DNA from: an uncultured Opitutales bacterium
Lineage (GTDB): Bacteria > Verrucomicrobiota > Verrucomicrobiia > Opitutales > Intestinicryptomonadaceae
Assembly: GCA_900545715.1 (NCBI GenBank)
Contig: URAJ01000009.1
Location: 1 to 64,000, forward strand
Direction: 5' to 3'
Length of the DNA stretch: 64,000 nt
Shown here: piece after piece, positions 55,003 to 64,000 of the stretch
How positions within the stretch are numbered: the stretch's first letter is position 1
Layout: each line of letters opens with the position of its first letter
Made by a program: the position numbers and the translations under genes
Notes under the pieces: generated by a model
Database searches by the model: none
Seen by the model: only the letters and a program-made list of their open reading frames with translations
Told to the model about the DNA's origin: nothing

Positions 55003-56529
55003 TTACGCAAACGTTTTCCTCCATTCGGCGCATACGGCCTTCATTTCGGCATCAAGCTCGTCGTCAAACGCCTTGCGCTCGACTATTTTCTTTAATACTT
55101 CAGCCCCGCGCGCCCTCAAATAGCTTTCGAGCGAAACTTTTGCATCGGAAACCCTCGATACCTCCACGTCCGCAAAAAATCCGTTTTTGAGCGCCCACAA
55201 CAGAGCAATTTCTATTTCAACGCTCATCGGATTGTTGTTCGTCTGCTTCATTATTTCGGCAAGCCTGTCGCCCTTGTCTATTATAGACTTCGTACGGGCG
55301 TCCAAATCCGACCCAAATTGCGCAAATGCCGCGAGCTCTTTGTACTGCGCGTATTCGCCCTTCAGCGTTGCAGCAACCTGCTTAAACGCCTTTATCTGAG
55401 CCGACGACCCTACTCTCGATACCGATATCCCAACGGATATCGCTGGCCTTACGCCTTTGTTGAACAAGTCCGTCTCCAAAAATATCTGACCGTCCGTTAT
55501 CGATATGACGTTCGTCGGAATATATGCGCTTACGTCTCCCTGTTGCGTCTCAATTATGGGCAGCGCTGTAAGCGATCCGTTCCCGTTCTCCTCGTTCATT
55601 CGCGCAGCCCTCTCCAACAGGCGGGAGTGCAGATAGAATACGTCGCCGGGATACGCCTCGCGCCCGGAGGGGCGTTTCAGCAAAAGCGAAACTTGGCGGT
55701 ACGCAGCCGCGTGCTTCGAAAGATCGTCGTACACGATTAGCGCGTCCATTCCGTTTTGCATAAAATATTCGCCCATCGCGCAACCGGAATACGGGGCTAT
55801 GTACAAGTTCGCGGCATTCTCCGCCGCAGAGGCCGCAACAATTATCGTGTACTTCATCGCGCCCTGCTTTTCAAGAAGCTGTATGGTTCGGGCGATGTTT
55901 GAATTCTTCTGGCCTATTGCTACGTATATTGAATATACTGGGCGGTATTCCGCGTCGCCGGCGTGTGCGTCGTTTATTCGGGCCTGGTTTATGATTGCGT
56001 CCAAGGCTATCGACGTCTTGCCGGTGCAGCGGTCGCCGATAATCAGCTCTCTCTGACCTCTGCCTATCGGCAACATTGCGTCAACCTCAAGGATTCCGGT
56101 CTGCAACGGCTGGTTTACGGATTTTCGCGGAAGTATGCCGGGGGCTATCTTTTCAACTGGATAATAGTCGGACGCAGATATCTCGCCCTTGCCGTCAAGC
56201 GGCCTGCCAAGCGCGTCGACTACCCTTCCCAACAGACCTTTCCCAACGGGAACGCTCAAAAGCTTTCCGGTAGTGTGGGCCTCGCCGCCTTCCTTTACTC
56301 CGGACGTGTCGCCAAGCAGTATGCACCCGACTTCGTCGGCGCCGAGGTTCAATGCTATGCCTATCACCCCGCCGCCAAAATCGACCATCTCGTTGTACAT
56401 CACTTCGCTAAGCCCGTTCAGCCTCGCAACGCCGTCTGCAAGCGATATTATCGTCCCGACATTCGCTCGGCGGCTCTGCTTCTCAACGGCTTCTATCCTC
56501 GCCGATATCTCCTTAATAATCTCGTTCAT
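55003..56529 (-). CDS. atpA: F1 ATP synthase alpha subunit
   Basis: 508 residues, non-catalytic nucleotide-binding subunit. The Walker A region reads [17 protein letters not shown]; the usual Gln of GDRQTGKT is Cys here. [20 protein letters not shown] segment, [20 protein letters not shown] and [20 protein letters not shown] are the expected landmarks. Length and order normal. Confidence 0.98.
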   Translation of the reverse strand: MNEIIKEISARIEAVEKQSRRANVGTIISLADGVARLNGLSEVMYNEMVDFGGGVIGIALNLGADEVGCILLGDTSGVKEGGEAHTTGKLLSVPVGKGLLGRVVDALGRPLDGKGEISASDYYPVEKIAPGILPRKSVNQPLQTGILEVDAMLPIGRGQRELIIGDRCTGKTSIALDAIINQARINDAHAGDAEYRPVYSIYVAIGQKNSNIARTIQLLEKQGAMKYTIIVAASAAENAANLYIAPYSGCAMGEYFMQNGMDALIVYDDLSKHAAAYRQVSLLLKRPSGREAYPGDVFYLHSRLLERAARMNEENGNGSLTALPIIETQQGDVSAYIPTNVISITDGQIFLETDLFNKGVRPAISVGISVSRVGSSAQIKAFKQVAATLKGEYAQYKELAAFAQFGSDLDARTKSIIDKGDRLAEIMKQTNNNPMSVEIEIALLWALKNGFFADVEVSRVSDAKVSLESYLRARGAEVLKKIVERKAFDDELDAEMKAVCAEWRKTFA

Positions 56530-56539
56530 TGCTCAAATC

Positions 56540-56920
56540 CTACATAATGCTTTCAAGCTCGGATTTTGCGGAGCGCTCCCATATGACGTCCCCGCATATT
56601 ATCCGCACCCCGCTTATCAACGAAGCGTCCACGCGGCGCTCAAATACCAAGTCCGCCCTTCCAGTTCGCTTCGCCACAAATTCCTTCAACTTTCCGTACG
56701 CCTCATCGGAAAGTTCCCCAGCGCTCTCTATCGTCACTGTCGCAGCCTTTAACCTGCTCTTGGCCAACTTTAAGTATTTTCTCAAGACTGCGAGCTTGCG
56801 AAGGTCTGAACCCTCGCGGCAGGCAATGTCGCACGCGGCGCTAACCCTTTCTGCCACTATACGGCCGTCGCTGTCCAGAGAACATTCCAATAGCAGTTTT
56901 GCCTCGTCGCCGGCGTTCAT
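56540..56920 (-). CDS. atpH: F1 ATP synthase delta subunit, short form
   Basis: 126 residues from MNAGDEAKLLLECS at 56920, whose ATG overlaps the atpF stop (ATGA). The C-terminal domain is typical: VFERRVDASLISGVRIICGD, then SAKSELE. Usual delta subunits have about 175-180 residues, with an N-terminal six-helix bundle of about 105 residues that binds the alpha N-termini. Here only about 75 residues precede the C-terminal part, so the bundle is shortened by some 50 residues. An alternative start at 57028 gives 36 extra residues but these are low-complexity and lie inside atpF. Confidence 0.82.
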   Translation of the reverse strand: MNAGDEAKLLLECSLDSDGRIVAERVSAACDIACREGSDLRKLAVLRKYLKLAKSRLKAATVTIESAGELSDEAYGKLKEFVAKRTGRADLVFERRVDASLISGVRIICGDVIWERSAKSELESIM

Positions 56921-57453
56921 TTCCCCTCCGAAAGCTCCTTCGCTGCAAGCTCGTCCAACTCCTTGCGTTGCTCGGCCGTTAAGACTTTTCCAACCGCCTC
57001 CTCGGCCGCTTTTGCCACAAGAACGCACAATTCAGACTTTAACTCGCGCTTCATGCGCTCCCGGTCGAGCGTCAGCTGCTTCTCGGAGTCGCGCCTTATC
57101 TGCGCAACCTGCTCGCCGGCTTCAACAGTGGCCTTCTCTATCGCGCTCTTGGCGTCGGCGCGCGCAGATTCAAGTATGCGCGTTGCTTCTTTCGCAGCCT
57201 CGGCAGTCTGCTTCTCCGCCTCCATTCGGGCGTTCGCAAGCTTGGCCGCAGCCTCCTCGGCATCTTTTAGCCCCTGCTCTATCTTCTCGCGGCGCTTGTC
57301 GGCAGCCGCCATCACGGGCTTAAACGCCAAATAGTACAGGGCGCACGCCACTATCGCAAACGACACCCCCTGGCTGACTAATAGCCGCCATTCTATGCCA
57401 AATTGCGAAAGAAATTCCAGCGGATTCCCACCCGCCGCAATTAAAGTGCCCAT
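56917..57453 (-). CDS. atpF: FO ATP synthase b subunit
   Basis: 178 residues. A membrane helix at about 22-46 (WRLLVSQGVSFAIVACALYYL) followed by a long charged coiled coil (DKRREKIEQGLKDAEEAAAK, EQVAQIRRDSEKQLTLDRER), the peripheral-stalk dimer. The stop overlaps the atpH start. Confidence 0.95.
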   Translation of the reverse strand: MGTLIAAGGNPLEFLSQFGIEWRLLVSQGVSFAIVACALYYLAFKPVMAAADKRREKIEQGLKDAEEAAAKLANARMEAEKQTAEAAKEATRILESARADAKSAIEKATVEAGEQVAQIRRDSEKQLTLDRERMKRELKSELCVLVAKAAEEAVGKVLTAEQRKELDELAAKELSEGK

Positions 57454-57465
57454 CGCTTGCCCGTC

Positions 57466-57696
57466 TTATTTGCCAAGAAACAGCGAATAAAATGCGACCG
57501 CTTCCGCAAGCGCCATTCCAAGTATTCCAAGCACCATTATCTTGCCGAATGCCCCTGGATTGCGCCCGACTGCGTCAACCGCCTTCGCTCCGACGAATCC
57601 TACGCCGAGAGCGGCACCAAGGCAGCCCAATGCCCCTTGTATGCTGCCGCTCATGTTTCCCATTTGATTGACTGCTTCTGCTATTATTTCCGTCAT
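57466..57696 (-). CDS. atpE: FO ATP synthase c subunit
   Basis: 76 residues, two helices. The ion-binding Glu is in MALAEAVAFYSLF on helix 2. The residues that bind Na+ in sodium ATPases (Gln in helix 1, Ser/Thr after the Glu) are Val and Ala here, so a proton-driven ring is expected. Loop RNPGAFGKI is typical. It forms the rotor ring in the inner membrane. Confidence 0.96.
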   Translation of the reverse strand: MTEIIAEAVNQMGNMSGSIQGALGCLGAALGVGFVGAKAVDAVGRNPGAFGKIMVLGILGMALAEAVAFYSLFLGK

Positions 57697-57758
57697 TTCT
57701 TTTCCTTAGTGTTAAAATTTTAATTTTTCGTGCTAAATTTTACGCCACCATTACTCCG

Positions 57759-58715
57759 TTACTCCTCCTCATGGTTTGTTAGCAGTCCAATGTACACTGC
57801 CGTGAGCAATGTAAATAAGAATGCCTGTATCAACCCAATAAGTATCTCCAATAAATAAAACGGCAGCGGAATTATCCAGGATACCCACGACGGCAAATTC
57901 GCCGCCAGATGGTGCATATTCTCCAACAATACTTCGCCTCCAAAAACATTCCCAAACAGTCGGAATGATAGAGACAACAACCTCATTATTATTGATATTA
58001 TATCTATGCACCCAACTGCAAAAAACACGACAAATAGCGATAGGTATATCGGCCAAGCCACATCTTTCGGATCCGCCTTGTTGCCAAATGTGTCGTGCAG
58101 AAACACTTTTAAGCCCGCATACTTTAGAACAAAATATATCCACGCTCCAAATGAAATTATCGCCAACGCAAGCGTCGTATTCAAATCGGAGTTCGCAGCC
58201 CTAAAAAACGGCACAAATTTGACAAATTCGGTCGTAGCCGCCCCTGTCGCGGGATTAACCGCCTCGCGCTCGAAGAAGCCCTCCGGCGCGCTCCCGCTGC
58301 CAGTATATATTATTTCTTCCCCGATTGAGCCAACTCCGGGAAGCAGGCCGCTCCAATTCATTATTAAAATGAACCAGAAAAATCCTAACAACAACGGGAA
58401 TGCCGCCCGAAACGCCTTCGTTCCCATCAGCGGCTCAAATATTCCGGAAAGAGACGATATCACAGCCTCGACCGCCATTTGCCCACGCCCGGGAACTAGT
58501 TTTGCACCCCTGCCCAATAATAGCCGGACGCCGACTATTATAACCGCAGCGAATATCCATGTCGTAAACATGGAATTTGTGACGGGGAAACCGAATACGT
58601 CAAACAACTGCTCCCCCTTGATTTCCGCACAAAATCCCTCAGTCGCAAATACTGTTTGTATTGCGCCCGCGATTGTACATGTCTTTAAAAATTTTAAAAT
58701 TCCGCTATAAGACAT
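57759..58715 (-). CDS. atpB: FO ATP synthase a subunit
   Basis: 318 residues with five to six membrane helices. The essential Arg lies in LLSLSFRLFGNVFGGEVLLE and the following helices (PLPFYLLEILIGLIQAFLFT) are typical. An N-terminal extension (about 1-35) resembles a signal-type segment (TIAGAIQTVFATEGFCAE), so the first helix may be cleaved or periplasmic. First gene of the operon atpBEFHAGDC; GAGG lies 5 bases before the ATG. No atpI is upstream. Confidence 0.96.
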   Translation of the reverse strand: MSYSGILKFLKTCTIAGAIQTVFATEGFCAEIKGEQLFDVFGFPVTNSMFTTWIFAAVIIVGVRLLLGRGAKLVPGRGQMAVEAVISSLSGIFEPLMGTKAFRAAFPLLLGFFWFILIMNWSGLLPGVGSIGEEIIYTGSGSAPEGFFEREAVNPATGAATTEFVKFVPFFRAANSDLNTTLALAIISFGAWIYFVLKYAGLKVFLHDTFGNKADPKDVAWPIYLSLFVVFFAVGCIDIISIIMRLLSLSFRLFGNVFGGEVLLENMHHLAANLPSWVSWIIPLPFYLLEILIGLIQAFLFTLLTAVYIGLLTNHEEE

Positions 58716-58843
58716 TCCTCGTTTTAAGGTTCTTCTTTTAAAAATTTTGTCAATAAAAAGATAAAAATGTTCAAATTTTAAATATTCCCCATCTCCTTAT
58801 AAATTATGCCCCCGGGGTAAATTTAATCTTCATTTCAATCTAT

Positions 58844-60397
58844 CTAACGGTCGGCCAAAGAAGTTGATATTTGCTCTTCCGAGTTCCCGTTGGCCTCGTA
58901 CGGAATGTCTTTTACGTCGCTGCCTATTTGCCATAAATGCCTTAACATTGGCAATATGGCAATCTTCATGTTATTGTGGTTTTTCAGAGGTTTGCATCCT
59001 CCATTCCAAGCGGCGTTGCCTGCCGTATTAAAAAATGTAAAAAAGTTTTTTGTGCCGTATAAGTGGTGCCATGTAGTTTCAAGCATTCCAAGCAGATTTT
59101 CTTCTTTCGCAGTTTTCGCCAATGATAAGATGCCAATTTCATTCTCCCACGGGCATACTATAACTTCGTTGCCAGCGTTCTTAAAATGCGCAGGTGTAGA
59201 AAAACTACCTTTTTTGCTATCCGGCTTACCGTATTGCCAATCGGCTATTATAATATTCTTGGGGAGCTTTTCGAGAGCTTTGGCAATTTCGGCGTTGCCT
59301 GATGCAACATGATACCCCCATCGCGGATCAGACCTGTCCAAAAGCATGTCGTGCCATATTATGGCCCTTGCGCCCAAAGTGTTTACATAATTATTAAACT
59401 TCGTCAAATGCTCCGCCAATAAGTCCGATATTTTGTGGCTTCTACAAGAATAACAAGTTCCCATGTCATAGGCTTCGTCGCAGCCTAAATGAATGAAGGG
59501 CGGCTTGCCATAAAATTCGTAAATCTCTGCAATCAAGTCCTTGAGAATTTTTTCCGCGCGGGCGCTTGTCATACAATAGCTCCATCCATAAGGCTCAAAA
59601 ATATTCTCCAATTCGGGATTATTCGCCAAAACTGCATGCTTTGTTGTCAGTATGCGGCTCTGTGTGGCATGCCCGAGAATACTTACTTGGGGTATCGGCG
59701 TAATGCCAAGCTCGTAACATAGGTTTATTAGTTTCTTGAACTTCACCGGATCAAGTTTCTTGTCTGCGTAGGCAAATTCCATGTGTGATTTATATGGAAA
59801 AACTCCCCACGGCTCTATCACGACATAGTTGAATTTGTAATAGCTCGCAAGCCTTACATATTTCTCGAGCTGCTCTATTGTAGTTTCCGGAAATATGCAA
59901 AGATGTATCCCCCTAAAGCCCAATGACGCAAAATCTTTTATGCGAGCCTTCTGAAATACAAAACCGCTCCCGTCCCGTTCTGCCTCTCCATATTGGCGCA
60001 GCGTTTTTAATGACTGCCGCGCGGCGGAGGCGTCCAGTGCATCTATTCTAATAGATTCTTCGACAGTTATGATATACCCTTCCCTCCCTAAATCTCCATT
60101 CATCTTGCCTGTTGCGAATTTAATCTTCGGGCAAACCCTCCAATATTCCTTAAAGAGGGACTCTAAGGTGGCTTTCTCGGCTTTAGAGAGCTCCTTTGGG
60201 GTAAATATTTCTACGGTTGATTTAGAATTTAGCAGATACAGTCCCTCAAAAAATTCAGCTTCCTTTGGCTGCGGGCAAAGACAGTTGAGAATTGATTCCC
60301 TCCCCGCAGAATTAACCGGAGTTTCGGCGGTTTCTCCGCTGAGCGAAGTAAGTCCTATATTATATGCTAATAGCAGAGCACAAATTAATCTTTTCAT
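58844..60397 (-). CDS. Secreted GH20-like beta-N-acetylhexosaminidase family protein
   Basis: 517 residues. Signal peptide about 1-20 (MKRLICALLLAYNIGLTSLS). N-terminal alpha/beta GH20b-like domain (about 40-150) and a TIM barrel with GFRGIHLCIFPETTIEQLE, then the catalytic Asp-Glu pair in FIHLGCDEAYDMG (about 300), the DE signature of GH20. Further residues of the active site (WHDMLLDRSDPRW, an ADWQYG motif) fit the family of glycosidases with substrate-assisted catalysis. The N-acetyl-hexosaminidase function is inferred; target could be chitin, mucin or peptidoglycan fragments. Confidence 0.78.
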   Translation of the reverse strand: MKRLICALLLAYNIGLTSLSGETAETPVNSAGRESILNCLCPQPKEAEFFEGLYLLNSKSTVEIFTPKELSKAEKATLESLFKEYWRVCPKIKFATGKMNGDLGREGYIITVEESIRIDALDASAARQSLKTLRQYGEAERDGSGFVFQKARIKDFASLGFRGIHLCIFPETTIEQLEKYVRLASYYKFNYVVIEPWGVFPYKSHMEFAYADKKLDPVKFKKLINLCYELGITPIPQVSILGHATQSRILTTKHAVLANNPELENIFEPYGWSYCMTSARAEKILKDLIAEIYEFYGKPPFIHLGCDEAYDMGTCYSCRSHKISDLLAEHLTKFNNYVNTLGARAIIWHDMLLDRSDPRWGYHVASGNAEIAKALEKLPKNIIIADWQYGKPDSKKGSFSTPAHFKNAGNEVIVCPWENEIGILSLAKTAKEENLLGMLETTWHHLYGTKNFFTFFNTAGNAAWNGGCKPLKNHNNMKIAILPMLRHLWQIGSDVKDIPYEANGNSEEQISTSLADR

Positions 60398-60603
60398 AAG
60401 ATTAGCATATCAATCGAGCTCCATTCCTAACAAGTATTTTTTTGACAATAAGTTTATTCATATCCTCCTCTCTCTCCTATCCCACACTATCCCGCCCAAG
60501 ATGAAGCCGCCAATGTGTCGGCAAGTATTTTTTGCTAAGTAAAGCATTGATTATAATAAAGGCGAAGGAAAAAATCCTTGCGCGGAGCGGCAAAAGGTGG
60601 AAA

Positions 60604-62598
60604 ATGCCGCGAATGCTTAATTTAAGTAAAGAATCGCCTTACGGGGTAATAGTCTGCGGCGCAGGTCATGCAGGTTGCGAAGCGGCTCTTGCCTCTGCCC
60701 GAATGGGAGTCCGCACCCTGCTCTTAACCGGAAGTCTCGACACTATCGCGCAAATGAGCTGCAATCCGGCAATCGGCGGGCTCGCAAAAGGCCATATCGT
60801 AAGGGAAATTGACGCGCTCGGAGGCGAAATGGCAGTCAACGCTGACGCCACCGGAATCCAATTCCGCGTTCTAAACGCCTCAAAAGGCCCGGCTGTTCAG
60901 GCGCCAAGAGCCCAGTGCGATAAAAAAGCCTACCAGTTTAGAATGAAGCGCATTATTGAATCGACGCCCAATCTCGAAGTATTCCAAGCTGTAGTTACGG
61001 GAATTATCGTAGATAATGGTTCGATAAAAGGCGTAAATACGAATTTAGGCGCCGACTTTTACGCGCAATGCGTAATCCTTACAACCGGAACTTTTCTGCG
61101 CGGCTTGATGCATGTTGGCTCTTCGAAGACGGAGGGCGGCAGAATGGGAGATTTTTCGGCCAGAAGCCTTTCGGGAAGCCTTGAATCGGCCGGAATAGAG
61201 CTTGCGCGCCTAAAAACGGGAACTCCCGCAAGAATACTCGCAAAAAGCATTGATTTCTCAAAATGCGAGAAACAGTCTGGCGACGAGCCTCCCCAGCTGT
61301 TCGCTTTCTACGACACCCGTACCGATGCCTATGAGGCAGCCGCCTTCCGCGAAGGGTGGTCTTCCGACGCTCCGGCTTGCGCGCTTTCCGGAAAGTGCAA
61401 TATTCCCCCTTCCTTGCCCGTATCCGAGGCTGAGTCTGAAAACGCAAATGCGGATTTCAGAAAAAAAATGTTCCACGTGGAACAATCTTTGGCGTTCGGA
61501 GATTTTGTCGGATTTGGACGCGAGCAGCTGGCATGTTACGAAACATATACAAACTCTAAAACCGCAGAAATCATAAAAGCCAACCTCCACCGCTCGGCAA
61601 TGTATGGCGGAGAAATAAAAGGAGTCGGCCCGCGCTATTGCCCGAGTATTGAAGATAAGATTGTTAGGTTCCCTTCAAAGGATGGGCACAGGCTATTTCT
61701 TGAGCCGGAGGGACGATTTACTGATGAGTGGTATATAAATGGGCTTTCTACTTCAATGCCCTTAGATGTCCAGCTGGAAATAATAAGAAGCGTTCCGGGT
61801 TTGGAGCACGCCGAAGTTGCGCGGCCGGCGTACGCCGTAGAATACGATTATGCGCCGCCAACGCAATTAAATGCGACTCTTGAATCAAAAATTATCTCTG
61901 GGCTATTCTGTGCCGGACAGATAAACGGGACAAGCGGCTATGAGGAAGCGGCTGGGCAGGGGCTTATTGCTGGGGCAAACGCCGCCGCAAAGATTCTGGG
62001 AATGGATCCTATTGTTCTCGGTAGGCATGAAAGCTACATAGGAGTTCTTATCGACGATTTGGTGACAAAGGGGACGTTTGAGCCTTATAGAATGTTTACA
62101 AGCCGCGCAGAATACAGGTTGCTACTGAATCATTCAAGCGCAGAAATGCGCCTTTTCCCGTATTCTAAATGGCTTGGACTTCTCCCGCGGGAAAGGGCAA
62201 GGTCTATTGAGCTCAAAATTGAATTGATAAACTTGTGGGTTAATCGTTTTGAGACAGGTAGGATAGGGGAGGCGTTGAGGCGAAACGATGCCGAATGTAA
62301 ACTTCCTTCGGCCTTTTGTGCGCTACCGCCTGACGCAAAAGCGGAAATTTTATACAGGGTAATATATAAAGGCTATCTGGAACGGGATCTTCGCCAAATC
62401 GAGAAAATGCGCGATTGGGAAAACATAAGGATACCTGAAGGTATAGATTACTCGCATGCAAGTGGGTTGCGCTTGGAGGCCCGCCAAAAACTCGAAAAAT
62501 TTAAGCCCCAGACTGTGGGACAAGCAAGCCGTATTTCCGGGGTTTCACCCGCTGACATCGGTGTCTTGCTTGTTTATGTAAAATCTTTCGGCGGGTGA
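60604..62598 (+). CDS. mnmG: tRNA uridine 5-carboxymethylaminomethyl modification enzyme MnmG (GidA)
   Basis: 664 residues from [18 protein letters not shown] at 60604 (AAAGGTGG just upstream). N-terminal FAD-binding [17 protein letters not shown], GidA signatures [20 protein letters not shown] and [20 protein letters not shown], and the C-terminal GidA-associated helical domain ending [16 protein letters not shown]. With MnmE it builds the cmnm5U34 wobble modification. Slightly longer than the usual 620-640 because of an insert near residue 275-300. This insert carries a perfect parS-like palindrome encoding MFHVEQ. mnmG is often next to the replication origin. Confidence 0.95.
   Translation: MPRMLNLSKESPYGVIVCGAGHAGCEAALASARMGVRTLLLTGSLDTIAQMSCNPAIGGLAKGHIVREIDALGGEMAVNADATGIQFRVLNASKGPAVQAPRAQCDKKAYQFRMKRIIESTPNLEVFQAVVTGIIVDNGSIKGVNTNLGADFYAQCVILTTGTFLRGLMHVGSSKTEGGRMGDFSARSLSGSLESAGIELARLKTGTPARILAKSIDFSKCEKQSGDEPPQLFAFYDTRTDAYEAAAFREGWSSDAPACALSGKCNIPPSLPVSEAESENANADFRKKMFHVEQSLAFGDFVGFGREQLACYETYTNSKTAEIIKANLHRSAMYGGEIKGVGPRYCPSIEDKIVRFPSKDGHRLFLEPEGRFTDEWYINGLSTSMPLDVQLEIIRSVPGLEHAEVARPAYAVEYDYAPPTQLNATLESKIISGLFCAGQINGTSGYEEAAGQGLIAGANAAAKILGMDPIVLGRHESYIGVLIDDLVTKGTFEPYRMFTSRAEYRLLLNHSSAEMRLFPYSKWLGLLPRERARSIELKIELINLWVNRFETGRIGEALRRNDAECKLPSAFCALPPDAKAEILYRVIYKGYLERDLRQIEKMRDWENIRIPEGIDYSHASGLRLEARQKLEKFKPQTVGQASRISGVSPADIGVLLVYVKSFGG
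61469..61484. promoter_or_regulatory. Perfect parS-like palindrome inside mnmG
   Basis: TGTTCCACGTGGAACA matches the parS consensus TGTTNCACGTGNAACA. It is in the coding sequence, within an insertion of mnmG. A second perfect copy lies 2.3 kb away at 63816. Confidence 0.75.
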
Positions 62599-62679
62599 TG
62601 TGTTTGCATGGCATGGTAAAAATCTTGTGGAACTGGATTCTTTTTTTGGAAAAATAACAATTTTTTCTCAAAAGTTCAA

Positions 62680-62777
62680 AAAAACGGCCTTTAAAATGGC
62701 CCCATTTTGGGGCTTTTCTGTCTTGGGTGGTATTGTTGTATGCAAAATGGGGTGAAATCGAAAAGAAGGCCGTTTTT
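62680..62777. repeat. Nested inverted repeats downstream of mnmG
   Basis: Outer arms AAAAACGGCCTT (62680-62691) and AAGGCCGTTTTT (62766-62777); inner arms CCCCATTTTG (62700-62709) and CAAAATGGGG (62743-62752). A local hairpin GCCCC-ATTTT-GGGGC (62699-62713) competes with the inner pairing. It could be a terminator, a structured RNA or a small inverted-repeat element. Confidence 0.65.
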
Positions 62778-63815
62778 GTGCGTTTTAGGCGTAATTTGAA
62801 AAAAACGAATTTTAAGCATCCGTGATTTTAAAGCTATCGCCAATAGAGGGTGGGTATAGGCGGGAAGCGGTCCGCATGTATTAGCTATTTTTAATCTGAG
62901 GAATATTGAGCACCTCTATTTGCCGATTTCATGACAAAGCTCGAGTATATGCGATAAGGGTATGGCTTTGGCTTTATTGTCTCATTTGCGCACTTTAATG
63001 TCCAATCCAACCGCAAAGTGGGTATAAATGCGTCGGGTGGCGTCCGGGGGCGCCTGAGAGTTGGAGCAGGCGTCGCCCGAATAGAGTATAATCGCATTGC
63101 CTGCGGATTTTCCGCAGTCAATTTCATATGCAAGGACAAATTTTTCGAGGCGCTTGTTGTGTCTGCAGCACTTTGTCTTTATTGAGATTTCCCCAAAATG
63201 TGAAAGTCCGACCTCCTAGGGAGTGATGCAAAGGTGTCAACAAAGTTGCTTGTGATGGGATGCCGTTGCTCTTTAGGATTTCTAAAGAGGTTGAGAATAG
63301 TGGTCACTGCGGTTGTGCTGATTAAAAGGAAGTTCAATTTATCGGCAAACTTCGACGCGCGCGGGTGGAATATGTCAATGCCAAAAGTAGTGGATGGGGT
63401 TTCTACGTCATATCCTATCTTGTAAAGCAAGAACAGCTGTGTTTTGCCGCGTCTGGGGTGCACGTTTTTAATGCTTCTTAGCATGTAAGGAGAATCTACT
63501 CTGAAATAGTTTAATATTGAAGACTTAATGCGCTTTTCTCTGCCAACTTCTCTTCCCGTCGTGCAATATGAATCAAAATCTTTTGCTCTGCGGGCGTCTG
63601 TCGCGTCTTGAATGTGTCTTAATTCGGGAAGGGGGTTTTTGAGTGGCTATACTTTTTCCACTAATTCGTTAAGGGGGAAGGGTAGGTGGGGCTTCCCCCG
63701 CCGTGCAAGGCAGTAGTCGCTGTGTATTTAGAAGGAGAACAAGATTCGGAATGAAATAAAAAATGTTTTTCGGTCTATACGTAACGTTTTTTTAGGAGGG
63801 GAATCTCCTAAAAAA

Positions 63816-63831
63816 TGTTCCACGTGGAACA
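63816..63831. promoter_or_regulatory. Perfect parS-like palindrome
   Basis: TGTTCCACGTGGAACA, identical to the copy in mnmG. It sits just downstream of the comF stop, in non-coding DNA. Confidence 0.8.
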
Positions 63832-63839
63832 TTTTTAGC

Positions 63840-64000
63840 CTATATTTTTCTCGCAAGGGCAAATGCATCGACATTTTTAAAGCCGCGACGCTTTAAAACT
63901 TTTGCGCACTCAGACATTGTCGCGCAACTTGTCATTACGTCGTCAACAATAACAATATGGTTTTGCTTGTCTATTTTAGCCAATTTTCTGCTTATTACAT
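63840..64000 (-). CDS. ComF-family phosphoribosyltransferase-like protein (C-terminal fragment)
   Basis: The last ~53 codons of a minus-strand gene that begins beyond the right edge. The peptide VISRKLAKIDKQNHIVIVDD then VMTSCATMSECAKVLKRRGF contains the PRPP-binding motif VIVDDVMTS of ComF/amidophosphoribosyltransferase-like proteins, and ends ALARKI. ComF homologues work in DNA uptake or recombination in some bacteria, with unknown biochemical function in most. The stop TAG is at 63840-63842. Confidence 0.85.
   Translation of the reverse strand, partial: VISRKLAKIDKQNHIVIVDDVMTSCATMSECAKVLKRRGFKNVDAFALARKI

Larger units (their letters stand above)
62599..63839. other. Non-coding or decayed region between mnmG and comF
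   Basis: 1241 bases without a convincing gene. It holds the nested inverted repeat (62680-62777), a hairpin GGGGGAAG/CTTCCCCC (63673-63699) and the parS copy at 63816. A minus-strand frame stays open for about 155 codons (63646 to 63179) without an ATG near its start or recognisable domain. Confidence 0.5.

Noticed and set aside
56921..57028. Longer delta subunit starting at 57028
   Set aside because: The extra 36 residues are low-complexity, lie wholly inside atpF, and the ATG at 56920 gives the usual ATGA coupling.
57466..57696. Sodium-dependent ATP synthase
   Set aside because: The c subunit lacks the Gln and Ser/Thr residues that bind Na+; Val and Ala are at those places.
63673..63699. 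Rho-independent terminator GGGGGAAG/CTTCCCCC
   Set aside because: Stem is good but no T-tract follows on either strand and no gene ends next to it.

Overview
The window looks like chromosome from a Gram-negative, fermentative, probably gut-associated anaerobe of the Verrucomicrobiota, most likely the Opitutae. The supporting signs are a PEP-CTERM-type secreted protein, several exported glycoside hydrolases for plant or host glycans (two GH78-like rhamnosidases, a GH127 arabinofuranosidase, a GH20-like hexosaminidase), an oversized GreA-family factor, a FabV enoyl reductase and a flavin-based electron-bifurcating module. The taxon is inferred from this pattern and not from a marker-gene comparison.

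Layout. 1-2532 is the end of a Tad/Flp pilus locus on the minus strand (FHA-domain protein cut by the window edge, secretin CpaC, CpaB). 2851-3267 is a lone SnoaL-like gene. 3908-9166 is an integrated element with a frameshifted tyrosine integrase, a DUF6088/AbiEi-like protein, an excisionase-like HTH protein, a RepA-like ATPase, a DUF3987 protein, two sets of short repeats and a tRNA-Arg(CCT). 9604-24653 is an AT-rich defence island: an MBL-fold hydrolase coupled to a four-helix membrane protein; a type I restriction-modification operon (hsdM, membrane protein, hsdS1, tyrosine recombinase, hsdS2, FRG-domain gene, hsdR); a GIY-YIG-like protein; a HipBA pair; and unknown small genes. 24654-25858 is a gene-poor AT-rich gap with decayed fragments.

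From 25859 the sequence reads as core chromosome: GH78, a small secreted protein, ispA, fabV, GH127, surE, then a minus-strand operon encoding HydC/HydB-like subunits, a NuoG-NfnA fusion and NfnB/GltD. This operon resembles the Stn/Nfn electron-bifurcating transhydrogenases but has a different domain arrangement. It is followed by rsmB, a GreA-family gene, a second GH78-like gene, a thioredoxin, a conserved hypothetical, a PEP-CTERM protein and another secreted protein. The complete ATP synthase operon atpBEFHAGDC (58715 down to 52249) comes next, with an unusually short delta subunit, then a GH20-like gene, mnmG, and a ComF-family gene cut by the right edge.

Two perfect TGTTCCACGTGGAACA palindromes lie inside mnmG and just before the right edge, with two degenerate copies further left. 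They match the ParB-binding parS consensus and suggest this part of the chromosome is near the origin. The least explained parts are the MBL/membrane pair, the membrane gene inside the restriction operon, the duplicated recombinase-hsdS cassette bounded by 65-bp repeats, and the hybrid bifurcating complex.
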